Shown piece after piece: positions 17,718 to 27,068 of a DNA stretch of 64,000 nucleotides; the stretch's first letter is position 1; the number at the start of each line of letters is the position of its first letter. The position numbers were made by a program, and so were the translations under genes. The stretch comes from Streptomyces sp. NBC_00236. Its GTDB lineage: Bacteria > Actinomycetota > Actinomycetes > Streptomycetales > Streptomycetaceae. The notes beneath the pieces were generated by a model. It had not been told where the DNA came from, did no database searches, and saw nothing but the letters and a program-made list of their open reading frames with translations. The stretch spans positions 2,604,001 to 2,668,000 of the forward strand of contig NZ_CP108100.1 of NCBI RefSeq assembly GCF_036195045.1. The letters are read 5' to 3'.

Positions 17718-18254
17718 TCAGGCTGAGATGCCGTCGATCCGGGCCATCGCGTCGTCCGCGCCGAACGGTTGCAAGTAGGGCAGCCAGCGCGGGTCGCGGT
17801 GCCCCGTGCCGATGATCCGCCAGGCCAGTCCGGTCGGCGGCGCGGGTTGCTGGTGCAGCCGCCAGCCGAGCTCGGGCAGATGGCGGTCGGCCTTGACGTG
17901 GTTGCAGCGGCGGCAGGCGGCCACCACGTTGTCCCAGGCGTGCTGCCCGCCGCGGCTGCGCGGAATGACGTGGTCGACGCTGGTCGCGGCGGCGCCGCAG
18001 TACATGCAGCGCCCGCCGTCCCTGGCGAAGAGCGCCCGGCGGGTCAGCGGGACGGGCCCGCGGTAGGGGACGCGTACGAACCGCTTCAGCCGGACGACGC
18101 TCGGGGCCGGAACGGCACGGGTGGCGCTGTGCATGAAGGCGCCGGACTCCTCAAGACAAATGGCCTTGTTCTCGAGGACGAGGACGAGAGCGCGGCGGAG
18201 CGGTACGACGCCGAGCGGCTCGTACGACGCGTTGAGAACCAGGACATGCGGCAC
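17718..18254 (-). CDS. HNH endonuclease
   Basis: The 178-residue protein has the HNH core with two zinc-binding CxxC knuckles: CMYCGAAATSVDHVIPRSRGG, WDNVVAACRRCN. It opens with VPHVLVLNASYEPLGVV, a conserved actinobacterial N-terminus. GTG 18254 is chosen over longer starts because AAGGAGG lies 7 bases upstream. Family members are metal-dependent nucleases, but this widely conserved chromosomal subgroup has no proven role and is not next to restriction or phage genes here. Confidence 0.88.
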   Translation of the reverse strand: MPHVLVLNASYEPLGVVPLRRALVLVLENKAICLEESGAFMHSATRAVPAPSVVRLKRFVRVPYRGPVPLTRRALFARDGGRCMYCGAAATSVDHVIPRSRGGQHAWDNVVAACRRCNHVKADRHLPELGWRLHQQPAPPTGLAWRIIGTGHRDPRWLPYLQPFGADDAMARIDGISA

Positions 18255-18620
18255 GTGGACGCCTCCTTGTACGCCGGCGGCGCGTGGCTCGCGCCGGGAC
18301 GATCCGGTCTCAGTCTCCCCTCCTGCCTGGTCGAAGCGCCACCACGTGCGGGTAACGGGCCGGAAGGATTTTCTTCCCGGACCCTGCCGCCCGTACGACG
18401 GGACGCGCCGGAACAGGCGCTTCGGGGGCCTGCCCGCCGCGAGCGCGCCAGGTGTGCGATCGGCCACAGGCCGCTCGCACACACCGCCTCGCGGGACACG
18501 TCCCTTACCTCTTCCATATCCCCGGGTGAGACGTGTCTCTCCCCTCCATCACGGCAACGGAGCATTCCGGATGCCCCGTTAGTGTGGTTGTTCAGCGCTC
18601 GCCCAACTGGAGGTTTCGCC
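18255..18620. other. 366-bp divergent intergenic region with one strong hairpin
   Basis: No gene is seen. It carries promoters for the HNH gene (left) and the MscS gene (right). The best structure is an interrupted inverted repeat at 18452-18482: an 8-bp outer stem (18452-18459 with 18475-18482) plus an inner GGCC/GGCC pairing around an ACA loop. Its role is unknown. Confidence 0.5.
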
Positions 18621-19691
18621 GTGTCCCTGTCCGCCCTGTTGGCCGCAGCCCCGTCACCCGAGCCCGGTGGCTCGCTGGACGAAGCCGCGAAGCAGGCCGG
18701 CAACGCCGCGAGCTGGGTGGAGGAGAACTGGTCCACCTGGCTGAACACCGGTCTGCGGATCGTGCTCATCGCCGCGATCGCGATCGCGTTGCGCATCGCC
18801 GTCCGCCGCACGCTGACCAAGCTCATCGAGCGCATGAACCGCAGCGCCCAGGCAGTGGAGGGCACCGCGCTCGGCGGCCTGCTGGTCAACGCCGAGCGGC
18901 GCCGGCAGCGCTCGGAGGCGATCGGTTCCGTACTCCGTTCGGTGGCCTCGTTCCTGATCCTCGGCACGGCCGCCCTGATGATCCTGGGCGCGTTCGAGAT
19001 CAATCTGGCCCCGCTGCTGGCCTCCGCGGGCGTCGCCGGTGTGGCGCTCGGCTTCGGTGCGCGCAACCTGGTCACCGACTTCCTGTCCGGTGTCTTCATG
19101 ATCCTTGAGGACCAGTACGGCGTCGGCGACACCATCGACGCGGGCGTGGCCTCCGGCGAGGTCATCGAGGTCGGCCTGCGGGTCACCAAGCTCCGCGGTG
19201 ACAACGGCGAGATCTGGTACGTCCGCAACGGCGAGGTGAAGCGGATCGGCAACCTCAGCCAGGGCTGGTCCACCGCCGGGGTCGACGTACAGGTGCGCCC
19301 CACGGAGGATCTGGACCGGATCCGTACGGTGATCACCGAGGCGGCCCAGCTGATGACCAAGGACGACCCGTGGACCGAGCGCCTGTGGGGTCCGGTGGAG
19401 ATCCTGGGCCTGGACAGCGTGCTGCTGGACTCGATGACGGTCCGGGTCACCGCGAAGACGATGCCGGGCAAGGCGCTGGGCGTGGAGCGCGAGCTGCGCT
19501 GGCGCATCAAGCGCGCCTTCGACGAGGCGGGCATCCGCATGGTCGGCGGCATCCCGGCCCAGCCGGACGAGCCCTCGGCCGCCGACCCCACCGCCGCGAT
19601 GGCGGCCCCCTCGGCGTACGCCTCGGCCACCTCTCCGCAGTCCCTTGCGGCGACCCCGATACCTCCGGCGACGCCGAACATCACGAAGTAG
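18621..19691 (+). CDS. MscS-family mechanosensitive ion channel
   Basis: This 356-residue inner-membrane channel should open under membrane tension to release solutes during osmotic downshock. The three N-terminal helices are near 45-65, 96-117 and 124-145. The MscS pore/beta-domain signature GVALGFGARNLVTDFLSGVFMILEDQ follows, then the cytoplasmic cage and an Ala/Pro/Ser-rich tail. Start GTG 18621 has GGAGG 7 bases upstream. It is monocistronic, with a perfect 14-bp hairpin after it. Confidence 0.92.
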   Translation: MSLSALLAAAPSPEPGGSLDEAAKQAGNAASWVEENWSTWLNTGLRIVLIAAIAIALRIAVRRTLTKLIERMNRSAQAVEGTALGGLLVNAERRRQRSEAIGSVLRSVASFLILGTAALMILGAFEINLAPLLASAGVAGVALGFGARNLVTDFLSGVFMILEDQYGVGDTIDAGVASGEVIEVGLRVTKLRGDNGEIWYVRNGEVKRIGNLSQGWSTAGVDVQVRPTEDLDRIRTVITEAAQLMTKDDPWTERLWGPVEILGLDSVLLDSMTVRVTAKTMPGKALGVERELRWRIKRAFDEAGIRMVGGIPAQPDEPSAADPTAAMAAPSAYASATSPQSLAATPIPPATPNITK

Positions 19692-19715
19692 CGCGCGGCC
19701 GTACGCCGCACGGCC

Positions 19716-19750
19716 GAGGGGCACCCCGCAAAGTCCGCGGGGTGCCCCTC
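19716..19750 (+). terminator. Terminator after the MscS-type channel gene
   Basis: A perfect 14-bp stem (19716-19729 with 19737-19750) with a 7-base loop lies 25 bases after the stop. Confidence 0.85.
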
Positions 19751-19923
19751 ATCCATGTTTCCGGGCCAACTCGGTTCGTCATGGACGGCGTTGGGTATCC
19801 ACGCCTCCGTGACGCCGCGCCGCCCCGGGCCGCACCGGCCCCGTGCAGGTAACGCTTTGGTTGCCACCGCGGTGCAGACCATTGACGCCCCGGTGAGGCG
19901 CGCCCTACGGTCCTCTCACCGAA

Positions 19924-19938
19924 TAGGAAACTTTCCTA
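19924..19938. promoter_or_regulatory. CsnR-type operator palindrome
   Basis: TAGGAAACTTTCCTA is a perfect 15-bp palindrome (centre C19931), ending 16 bases before the csnR GTG. From recall, CsnR, the ROK repressor of chitosan genes in Streptomyces, binds a palindrome with this GGAAA/TTTCC core upstream of chitosanase and of its own operon. Placement at the head of the operon agrees with autorepression. Confidence 0.75.
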
Positions 19939-19954
19939 ACAGAGGGCAGGTGCA

Positions 19955-21184
19955 GTGACCATGGCCGGAACCACGCCGGGTACCCCCCGCGTTCTGCGCG
20001 CCATGAACGACCGCGCCGCCCTCGATCTGCTCCTGGAGCACGGGCCCCTGTCCCGGACCCGGATCGGGAAGCTGACCGGGCTCTCCAAGCCCACCGCCTC
20101 CCAGCTGCTGGCCCGGCTGGAGGCGGCCGGACTGGTCGTCGCGACCGGGACCGCGGCCGGGCGGCCCGGGCCCAACGCGCAGCTGTACGCCGTCAACGCT
20201 TCGGCCGCGCATGTCGCCGGCCTCGATGTGAACGCCCAGCGGATCGTCGCCGCCGTCGCCGATGTGACGGGCGAGACGGTCGGGGAGTTCGAACTGCGGA
20301 CCCCCGGGCGGCGGGCCGACAGCGTGGTCCGGCAGGTCGCGGACGCACTGGACGGGGCCGTCAAGGAGGCCGGGCTGACCCGGTCCGATGTGCACCGGGT
20401 CGTCATCGGCACGCCCGGCGCGTTCGACCCGGGCACGGGCCGGCTGCGGTACGCCTCGCACCTGCCCGGCTGGCACTCCCCCACCCTCCTGGACGAGCTG
20501 GCGGCGTTCCTGCCCATGCCGGTGGAGTACGAGAACGACGTGAACCTCGTCGCGGTGGCCGAACAGCGGCTGGGCGCGGCGCGGGGACACGAGGACTTCG
20601 TGCTGCTGTGGAACGAGGAGGGCCTGGGCGCCGCCCTCGTCATCAACGGCCGGCTGCACCGCGGCTTCACCGGCGGCGCCGGCGAGGTCGGCTTCCTGCC
20701 GGTACCGGGCGCGCCGCTGGTCCGCCAGGTCACCAAGGCGAACGCGGGCGGCTTCCAGGAACTGGCGGGCGCCCAGGTGCTCGCCCGGCTGGCCCGTGAG
20801 CTCGGCATCGACGACGAGGCGGTACGCGGTCCGGGCACCCATCACGAGATCGCGGCCCGCCTGGTGGGCCGGGCGGCCGAGGCCGTGGAGCAGGGCGAGG
20901 GCGGCCCGTACGGCCGGCTCCTCGACCGGTTCGCCACCGGTCTGGCCACCGGTCTCGCCTCCATGGTCGCCGTCCTGGACCCCGAGGTCGTCGTGCTGTC
21001 CGGCGAGCTGATCGCGCGCGGCGGCGAACCGCTGCGCACCCGGGTGGCCGCCGAACTCACCGAGCTGGCGGCGTCCCGCCCCAGGCTGATCACCGGCGAG
21101 GTGACCCACCGCCCCGTCCTGCGCGGCGCGCTGGAGAGCGCGCTCGCCACCACCCGCGACGAAGTGTTCGACACCTCGCGCTGA
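19955..21184 (+). CDS. csnR: CsnR, ROK-family repressor of chitosan utilisation
   Basis: The 409-residue protein has an N-terminal winged helix (RTRIGKLTGLSKPTASQLLARLEAAGLV, residues 30-60) and a C-terminal ROK sugar-sensing domain. It contains no cysteine at all, so the zinc motif of classical ROK kinases and repressors is absent. Gene order with the five genes that follow matches the csnR-K operon described in S. coelicolor, where CsnR represses the operon until glucosamine oligomers appear. GTG 19955 and ATG 19961 are both possible starts. Confidence 0.85.
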   Translation: MTMAGTTPGTPRVLRAMNDRAALDLLLEHGPLSRTRIGKLTGLSKPTASQLLARLEAAGLVVATGTAAGRPGPNAQLYAVNASAAHVAGLDVNAQRIVAAVADVTGETVGEFELRTPGRRADSVVRQVADALDGAVKEAGLTRSDVHRVVIGTPGAFDPGTGRLRYASHLPGWHSPTLLDELAAFLPMPVEYENDVNLVAVAEQRLGAARGHEDFVLLWNEEGLGAALVINGRLHRGFTGGAGEVGFLPVPGAPLVRQVTKANAGGFQELAGAQVLARLARELGIDDEAVRGPGTHHEIAARLVGRAAEAVEQGEGGPYGRLLDRFATGLATGLASMVAVLDPEVVVLSGELIARGGEPLRTRVAAELTELAASRPRLITGEVTHRPVLRGALESALATTRDEVFDTSR

Positions 21185-21245
21185 CCCCGCACCTCCACGT
21201 ACACCTTCCTTCCCCCGCCCCAACCCTTCATCGGGAGACACCACC

Positions 21246-22583
21246 ATGTCCGGAAACCGCCGGAAGCCGGCCGTCGCGCTCGCCGCGACCGCCGCGATAG
21301 CCCTGTTCGCCTCCGCCTGTACCGGTCAGAGCGGCTCCGGTGCCAGTGATGACGCGTCCAAGGAGACGACCATCACCTTCTGGCACGGCTGGAGTGCTCC
21401 GGGCGAGGTCAAGGGCATTCAGGACACGGTCGACGCCTTCGAGAAGGCGCATCCGAACATCCACGTGAAGATCGTCGGCAACATGACCGACGACAAGATC
21501 AACCAGGCGCTGCGCGCGGGCGGTTCCAAGGCGCCGGACGTCGTCTCGTCGTTCACCACGAACAACGTGGGCAAGTTCTGCAAGTCGAAGGCGTTCGTCG
21601 ATCTCAACCCGTTCCTGAAGAAGGACGGGATCGACGCGGACGCGACCTTCCCGAAGGCGATGAACGAGTACACGCAGTTCGACGGCGTGCGCTGCACGGT
21701 GCCGCTGCTGGGCGACGCGTACGGGCTGTACTACAACAAGGACGCGTTCGAGGCCGCCGGGATCACCAGCCCGCCGAAGACCTGGTCCGAGTTCGCCGCC
21801 GACGCCAAGAAGTTGACGAAGACCAAGGGCGACTCGTACGAGCAGCTCGGCTTCATGCCGAACTACCACGGCTACGAGTCGACGACCGAGCACTACCTCG
21901 GCAGCTGGAACCCGACGTACTTCGACGCGGACGGCAAGTCGAACATCGCCGAGGACCCGGCGTTCACGTCGATGCTCACCAACCAGAAGAAGCTGGTGGA
22001 TTCCCTCGGCGGCTACCAGAAGCTGGAGAAGTTCCGGACCGGCTTCGGTGACGAGTGGGGCGCGAAGCACCCGTTCCACACCGGGCAGGTGGCCATGCAG
22101 CTGGACGGCGAGTGGCGGCTCGGCATGGCCGAGGAGACCAAGCCGAAGTTCGAGATCGGCGTGGCCCCGATGCCCGTCGCCGACAACGAGGCCGACACGT
22201 ACGGCAAGGGCTATCTGACCGGCACCATCGCCGGGATCGCCGCCACCTCCGGCAAGCAGAACGCCGCCTGGGAGCTGGTGAAGTTCATGACGACCGACAC
22301 CGACGCGGTGGTGAACTTCGCCAACGCCATCCACAACGTGCCCTCGACGCTGGCGGCGCTGAAGTCGCCGAAGCTGAAGTACGACCCGCGCTTCAAGACC
22401 TTCCTGGACATCGCGGCCAACCCGCAGTCGACCACCACCCCGCCCTCGGTGAACGGCGGCGCGTACCTGACGTCCCTGCAGAACCTCGGCTTCGAGGTCG
22501 AGAAGGGCACCCAGAAGGACATCAAGGCGGGCCTGGAGAAGACCGCGAAGGAGATCGACGCGGCGATCGACCAGGCGAAGTAG
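21246..22583 (+). CDS. csnE: Chitosan-oligosaccharide ABC transporter, solute-binding lipoprotein
   Basis: The 445-residue extracytoplasmic binding protein has a lipoprotein signal peptide (ALAATAAIALFASAC, lipobox Cys near residue 26) and a family 1 sugar-binding fold (ITFWHGWSAPGEVKG, later FHTGQVAMQLDGEWRLG). It should capture glucosamine oligomers and hand them to CsnF/CsnG. GGGAGA precedes the ATG. No ATPase gene lies in the operon, so it presumably borrows the shared MsiK-type ATPase known in Streptomyces. Confidence 0.9.
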   Translation: MSGNRRKPAVALAATAAIALFASACTGQSGSGASDDASKETTITFWHGWSAPGEVKGIQDTVDAFEKAHPNIHVKIVGNMTDDKINQALRAGGSKAPDVVSSFTTNNVGKFCKSKAFVDLNPFLKKDGIDADATFPKAMNEYTQFDGVRCTVPLLGDAYGLYYNKDAFEAAGITSPPKTWSEFAADAKKLTKTKGDSYEQLGFMPNYHGYESTTEHYLGSWNPTYFDADGKSNIAEDPAFTSMLTNQKKLVDSLGGYQKLEKFRTGFGDEWGAKHPFHTGQVAMQLDGEWRLGMAEETKPKFEIGVAPMPVADNEADTYGKGYLTGTIAGIAATSGKQNAAWELVKFMTTDTDAVVNFANAIHNVPSTLAALKSPKLKYDPRFKTFLDIAANPQSTTTPPSVNGGAYLTSLQNLGFEVEKGTQKDIKAGLEKTAKEIDAAIDQAK

Positions 22584-22593
22584 AGCCGCCGCG

Positions 22594-23535
22594 ATGACCA
22601 CGTACACACTCCGTTCGAAGCGCCGTCGCTCGGCGCTCCGGACGGCGGCCTTCATGTCGCCGTGGCTGATCGGGTTCTGCGTCTTCTTCGCCTACCCGCT
22701 GATCTCCACGCTCTACTTCTCCTTCACCAGCTACGACGGTTTCTCGGCCCCCGAGTTCAGCGGGCTGAAGAACTGGTCCTTCGTCTTCAACGACTACCCG
22801 TTGTTCTGGCCCGCCCTGCGCAACACGCTCTGGCTGGTCGTGGTCATGGTGACCTGCCGGGTGGTCTTCGGACTCGGCGTCGGCCTGCTGATCACCAAGA
22901 TCAAGACGGGCACCGGGGTCTTCCGGACGCTCTTCTACCTGCCGTACCTGGCCCCGCCGGTCGCCGCGACCCTGGGCTTCGTCTTCCTGCTCAACCCGGG
23001 GACGGGGCCGGTGAACTCGATCCTGGGCGATCTCGGGATGGGGACCCCGGGCTGGTTCACCGACGCCACCTGGTCCAAGCCGGCGCTGACCGCCCTCGCG
23101 GTGTGGGGGGTGGGCGACCTGATGGTGATCTTCATGGCCGCGCTCCTCGACGTACCGAAGGAGCAGTACGAGGCGGCGGAACTGGACGGGGCGAACCCTT
23201 ACCAGCGGTTCCGCTTCGTGACGCTGCCGAACATCTCGCCGATCATCATGTTCGCCGTGGTCACCGGCGTCATCCAGACGATGCAGTACTACACCCAGCC
23301 GCTCGTGGCCGGGAAGGTCGCGTCCGGTGTCATGGGCGGCTCGGGGCAGCAGTTCGAGCCCGGCTATCCCGACAAGTCGACACTGACGCTTCCGCAGCTG
23401 GTCTACAACCTCGGTTTCCAGCGCTTCGACTACGGCTCCGCCTGTGTGGTCGCGCTCGTTCTCTTCGTCCTCGCCATGGCGTTCACCGCACTGCTGATGC
23501 GGCGCCGCAGCGGACTGATCCAGGCAGGTGAGTGA
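22594..23535 (+). CDS. csnF: Chitosan-oligosaccharide ABC transporter permease 1
   Basis: This 313-residue MalF-type permease has six hydrophobic segments, starting with FMSPWLIGFCVFFAYPLISTLYFSF. The coupling EAA loop is clear in EQYEAAELDGANPYQRFRFVTLPNISPII. The gene starts 11 bp after csnE and overlaps csnG by 8 bp. With CsnG it forms the membrane channel of the importer. Confidence 0.92.
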   Translation: MTTYTLRSKRRRSALRTAAFMSPWLIGFCVFFAYPLISTLYFSFTSYDGFSAPEFSGLKNWSFVFNDYPLFWPALRNTLWLVVVMVTCRVVFGLGVGLLITKIKTGTGVFRTLFYLPYLAPPVAATLGFVFLLNPGTGPVNSILGDLGMGTPGWFTDATWSKPALTALAVWGVGDLMVIFMAALLDVPKEQYEAAELDGANPYQRFRFVTLPNISPIIMFAVVTGVIQTMQYYTQPLVAGKVASGVMGGSGQQFEPGYPDKSTLTLPQLVYNLGFQRFDYGSACVVALVLFVLAMAFTALLMRRRSGLIQAGE

Positions 23536-24439
23536 CGTGGCGCAGGTACTCGACACCCCGAAGGCCGCCGGCCCGGCGAACGACCCCGTCACCCCGGCCG
23601 CGCGGGTCGCACGCCGCAAGGCGCTGCTGCACTGGATCGCCGTGCACTCGCTCGGCGTCGCGGCCGCACTCTTCTTCGTGCTGCCGTTCGTCTTCCTCCT
23701 CCTCACCTCGCTGATGAGCGACCAGCAGGCGCTGACCCGCGACCTGTGGCCGCACCCCTTCGAGGGGGGCAACTACAAGGAGGTGTTCGACACTCCGGGC
23801 TTTCTGACCTGGTGGAAGAACACCCTGCTGTACGCGGGTCTGGGCACCGTCCTCACGGTCGTGTCCTCGCTGCCCGTGGCGTACGCGCTCGCCAAGTTCC
23901 GCTTCCGCGGCCGGCACCTGTCGCTGATGCTCGTCATCTCGATGATGATGCTGCCGCCACAGGTCGTCGTCATTCCGATGTACCTGTTCTGGGCCAAGCA
24001 GCTGGACATGTCCGGCACGCTCTGGCCGCTGATCATCCCGATGGCGTTCGGCGACGCGTTCTCCATCTTCCTGCTGCGGCAGTTCCTGCTGACCATCCCG
24101 AACGAGTACCTGGACGCGGCGAAGGTCGACGGCTGCGGCGAGTTCCGCACCCTGCTGCGCGTCGTGATCCCGATGGCCAAGCCGGGCATCGCCGCCGTCG
24201 CCCTCTTCCAGTTCTTCTACGCCTGGAACGACTACTTCGGCCCCCAGATCTACGCCTCCGAGAACCCGGCGGCCTGGACGCTGAGTTACGGACTGGAGTC
24301 CTTCAAGGGCGCACACCACACCGACTGGAACCTGACCATGGCCGCGACCGTTCTGGTCATGGCCCCTGTGATCGTCGTCTTCTTCTTCGCACAGAAGGCA
24401 TTTGTCGAGGGCGTCACACTGACCGGAGTAAAGGGCTGA
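23528..24439 (+). CDS. csnG: Chitosan-oligosaccharide ABC transporter permease 2
   Basis: This 303-residue MalG-type permease has about six transmembrane segments (LGVAAALFFVLPFVFLLLTSL near the start) and the EAA loop in PNEYLDAAKVDGCGEFRTLLRVVIPMAKPGI. GTG 23528 overlaps the csnF stop; a second GTG at 23537 is an alternative. It partners with CsnF and the lipoprotein CsnE. Confidence 0.92.
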   Translation: MSDVAQVLDTPKAAGPANDPVTPAARVARRKALLHWIAVHSLGVAAALFFVLPFVFLLLTSLMSDQQALTRDLWPHPFEGGNYKEVFDTPGFLTWWKNTLLYAGLGTVLTVVSSLPVAYALAKFRFRGRHLSLMLVISMMMLPPQVVVIPMYLFWAKQLDMSGTLWPLIIPMAFGDAFSIFLLRQFLLTIPNEYLDAAKVDGCGEFRTLLRVVIPMAKPGIAAVALFQFFYAWNDYFGPQIYASENPAAWTLSYGLESFKGAHHTDWNLTMAATVLVMAPVIVVFFFAQKAFVEGVTLTGVKG

Positions 24440-24442
24440 TTC

Positions 24443-25708
24443 ATGAAGCTCGCAGTAGTGGGTGGCGGGTCCACCTACACACCTGAACTGATCGACGGCT
24501 TCGCACGGCTGCGGGACACCCTGCCGGTCGAGGAGCTCGTGCTCGTCGACCCGGACGCCCACCGGCTCGAACTCGTCGGCGGCCTCGCCCGGCGGATCTT
24601 CGCCAAGCAGGGCCACCCGGGGCGGATCGTCACCACCTCGGACGTCGACGCGGGCGTCGCCGACGCCGACGCGGTCCTGCTCCAGCTGCGCGTGGGCGGC
24701 CAGGCCGCCCGCAACCAGGACGAGACGTGGCCGCTGGAGTGCGGCTGCGTCGGCCAGGAGACCACCGGGGCCGGCGGCCTCGCCAAGGCCCTGCGCACCG
24801 TCCCCGTCGTCCTGGACATCGCCGAACGCGTCCGGCGCACCAACCCGGACGCCTGGATCATCGACTTCACCAACCCGGTCGGCATCGTCACCCGGGCGCT
24901 GCTCCAGGCCGGTCACAAGGCCGTCGGCCTGTGCAACGTGGCGATCGGCTTCCAGCGCAAGTTCGCCGCGCTGCTCGACGTGACCCCCGGTGAGGTGCAC
25001 CTCGACCACGTCGGGCTGAACCACCTGAGCTGGGAGCTCGGGGTGCGCCTCGGCGGCCCCGGGGGCGAGAACGTGCTGCCGCGGCTGATCGCCGAGCACG
25101 GCGACGCGATCGCGGACGACCTGCACATGCCGCGCGCGATCGTGGACCGGCTCGGCGTGGTCCCCTCGTACTACCTGCGCTACTTCTACGCGCACGACGA
25201 GGTCGTGCGGGAGCTCGGCACCAAGCCCTCGCGGGCGGCCGAGGTCGCCGCGATGGAGAAGGAACTCCTCGCCATGTACGGCGACCCGGCGCTGGACGAG
25301 AAGCCCGCGCTGCTCGCCAAGCGCGGCGGCGCCTTCTACTCCGAGGCGGCCGTGGACCTGGCGGCCTCGCTGCTCGGCGGCGGCGGCTCCGCTGTGCAGG
25401 TGGTCAACACGTACAACAAGGGGACGCTGCCGTTCCTGCCGGACGACGCGGTGATCGAGGTGCAGGCGAGGGTCGACGGGACCGGCGCGACGCCGCTCGC
25501 CGTGCCGGAGCTGGACCCGCTGTACGCCGGCCTGATCGCCAACGTGACGGCGTACGAGGACCTGGCACTGGAGGCCGCTCTGCGCGGTGGCCGCGACCGG
25601 GTGTTCAAGGCGTTGCTCGCGCACCCGCTGATCGGCCAGTTCGAGTACGCCGAGGCGCTCACCGACAAGCTGATCGCGCACAACCGGGAGCACCTGGCGT
25701 GGGCGTGA
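24443..25708 (+). CDS. csnH: GH4-family 6-phospho-beta-glycosidase, CsnH
   Basis: The 421-residue cytoplasmic enzyme is of the NAD- and metal-dependent GH4 family. The nucleotide-binding GGGSTYTPELIDG is at residues 7-19, metal-binding Cys lies in LCNVAIGFQRK and His in HVGLNHLSW. GH4 enzymes cleave by oxidation, elimination and reduction. In the csn context it should split imported, possibly phosphorylated, glucosamine oligomers. It starts 3 bp after csnG and overlaps csnK by 10 bp. Confidence 0.9.
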   Translation: MKLAVVGGGSTYTPELIDGFARLRDTLPVEELVLVDPDAHRLELVGGLARRIFAKQGHPGRIVTTSDVDAGVADADAVLLQLRVGGQAARNQDETWPLECGCVGQETTGAGGLAKALRTVPVVLDIAERVRRTNPDAWIIDFTNPVGIVTRALLQAGHKAVGLCNVAIGFQRKFAALLDVTPGEVHLDHVGLNHLSWELGVRLGGPGGENVLPRLIAEHGDAIADDLHMPRAIVDRLGVVPSYYLRYFYAHDEVVRELGTKPSRAAEVAAMEKELLAMYGDPALDEKPALLAKRGGAFYSEAAVDLAASLLGGGGSAVQVVNTYNKGTLPFLPDDAVIEVQARVDGTGATPLAVPELDPLYAGLIANVTAYEDLALEAALRGGRDRVFKALLAHPLIGQFEYAEALTDKLIAHNREHLAWA

Positions 25709-26673
25709 ACGGTTCGGTCCTCGCCATCGACGCGGGGAACAGCAAGACCGATGTGGCACTCATCGGTGAGGACGGCACCGTGCTGTCCACGGCCCGCGGC
25801 GGCGGCTTCCAGCCGCCGGTGGTCGGTATCGGCACGGCCGTGGACGTGCTCGGCTCGGCGGTGGAGCGGGTGCTGGACTCCGCCGGTGCGGACGCCGGGT
25901 CCGTCGCCCATGTGTCCGCCTGTCTCGCCAACGCCGATCTGCCGGTCGAGGAAGCGCAGTTGGCCGAGGCCCTGCGCGCCCGTGGCTGGGGTCGCACGGT
26001 GGAGGTGCGCAACGACACCTTCGCGATCCTGCGGGCCGGGGCCGACGAGCCGCGCGGGGTGGCCGTCGTCTGCGGTGCGGGGATCAACTGTGTCGGCATG
26101 GTGCCGGACGGGCGGACCGCGCGCTTCCCCGCGATCGGCCGGATATCCGGTGACTGGGGCGGCGGTTCGGGGCTCTCCGAGGAGGCGATGTGGTTCGCCT
26201 CGCGTGCCGAGGACGGCCGCGGCGATCCGACCGAGCTGGCCCGTACGCTTCCCGCACACTTCGGGCTCGGCTCGATGTACGCGCTGATCGAGGCGCTGCA
26301 TCTGGGCCGGATCGCGGCGGAGCGGCGGCATGAGCTGTCGCCGGTGCTGTTCACGACCGCGGCGGCCGGCGACGCGGTGGCGCGCGGGCTGGTGGACCGG
26401 CTGGCCGAGGAGGTCGTGGCGCTGTCCTCGGTCGCGCTGTCCCGGCTCGGCCTGCTCGACGAGGCGGTGCCGGTCGTCCTGGGCGGCAGCGTGCTGGCCG
26501 CCCGGCACCCGCAGTTGGATGCCCGGATCGGTGAACTCCTGGCCCTGCGCGCCCCCAAGGCGGTGGTGCGGGTGGTGCAGGAGTCCCCCGTGCTGGGTGC
26601 CGGGCTGCTCGGCCTGGACCACACGGGCGCGGCGCCGGAGGTGCACGCCAGGCTCCGGAGGCAGTACGTCTGA
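25699..26673 (+). CDS. csnK: BadF/N-acetylglucosamine kinase-type sugar kinase, CsnK
   Basis: The 324-residue ASKHA-fold kinase has the phosphate-1 motif AIDAGNSKTDVALIGEDG, a phosphate-2 region in AVVCGAGINCVGM and the adenosine motif PVVLGGSVLAA. Family members phosphorylate glucosamine or N-acetylglucosamine; in this operon glucosamine or its oligomers are the likely substrates (inference). GTG 25699 overlaps csnH. It is the last gene of the operon, and a TTCG-loop terminator follows. Confidence 0.88.
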   Translation: MGVNGSVLAIDAGNSKTDVALIGEDGTVLSTARGGGFQPPVVGIGTAVDVLGSAVERVLDSAGADAGSVAHVSACLANADLPVEEAQLAEALRARGWGRTVEVRNDTFAILRAGADEPRGVAVVCGAGINCVGMVPDGRTARFPAIGRISGDWGGGSGLSEEAMWFASRAEDGRGDPTELARTLPAHFGLGSMYALIEALHLGRIAAERRHELSPVLFTTAAAGDAVARGLVDRLAEEVVALSSVALSRLGLLDEAVPVVLGGSVLAARHPQLDARIGELLALRAPKAVVRVVQESPVLGAGLLGLDHTGAAPEVHARLRRQYV

Positions 26674-26703
26674 CGGGACGGACGCGCCGGGTGTCGGAGG
26701 CGT

Positions 26704-26725
26704 CCCGTAGCCTTCGGGTTACGGG
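26704..26725 (+). terminator. Terminator of the csn operon
   Basis: A 9-bp stem (26704-26712 with 26717-26725, one G-T pair) closed by a stable TTCG tetraloop. An overlapping 8-bp pairing (26673-26680 with 26701-26708) could form instead. Confidence 0.7.
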
Positions 26726-26795
26726 GCGTCTTCTTCGCATGGGAACCGATCAGTTGCCCCGGACGTGTTCATGAGTGGGGAGATCGATCCGCACA

Positions 26796-26866
26796 GGGGA
26801 TTGCTTCGGGGACTGCTTCGGGGACTGCTCAGGGGATCGCTTCGGGAGTGCTTCGGGGATTGCTCC
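26796..26866. repeat. 12-bp tandem repeat, six copies
   Basis: Unit GGGGATTGCTTC with small changes; copies start at 26796, 26808, 26820, 26832, 26844 (11 bp) and 26855. It lies in the 343 bp between the csn terminator and the glnX-like gene, where I see no gene. Minus-strand frames across it give only Ser-Pro-Lys repeats. Near 26930-27000 the DNA must hold the promoter of the signalling operon. Confidence 0.85.
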
Positions 26867-27068
26867 GTCGATCGTCTTGATCGGCGGCGTCGACCTTGAT
26901 CGAATGCTGTGTGACCGCGGCTGATCACAGTCGGCTGCTTCGTGGACCGGTGCAGGATCCGTGCGTTCGCCTGTGGACGCCGGTCCCTGCGGCCATACTT
27001 CTGGCCGGGTACCAGTCCCCCGATCGGCCGGGGGGCGGGCCACCGTCAGTGACCGAGGGGGAGGTCAA

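Noticed and set aside
26796..26866. CRISPR array or coding repeat
   Set aside because: The 12-bp units have no spacers and the frames give only simple Ser-Pro repeats without a start site.
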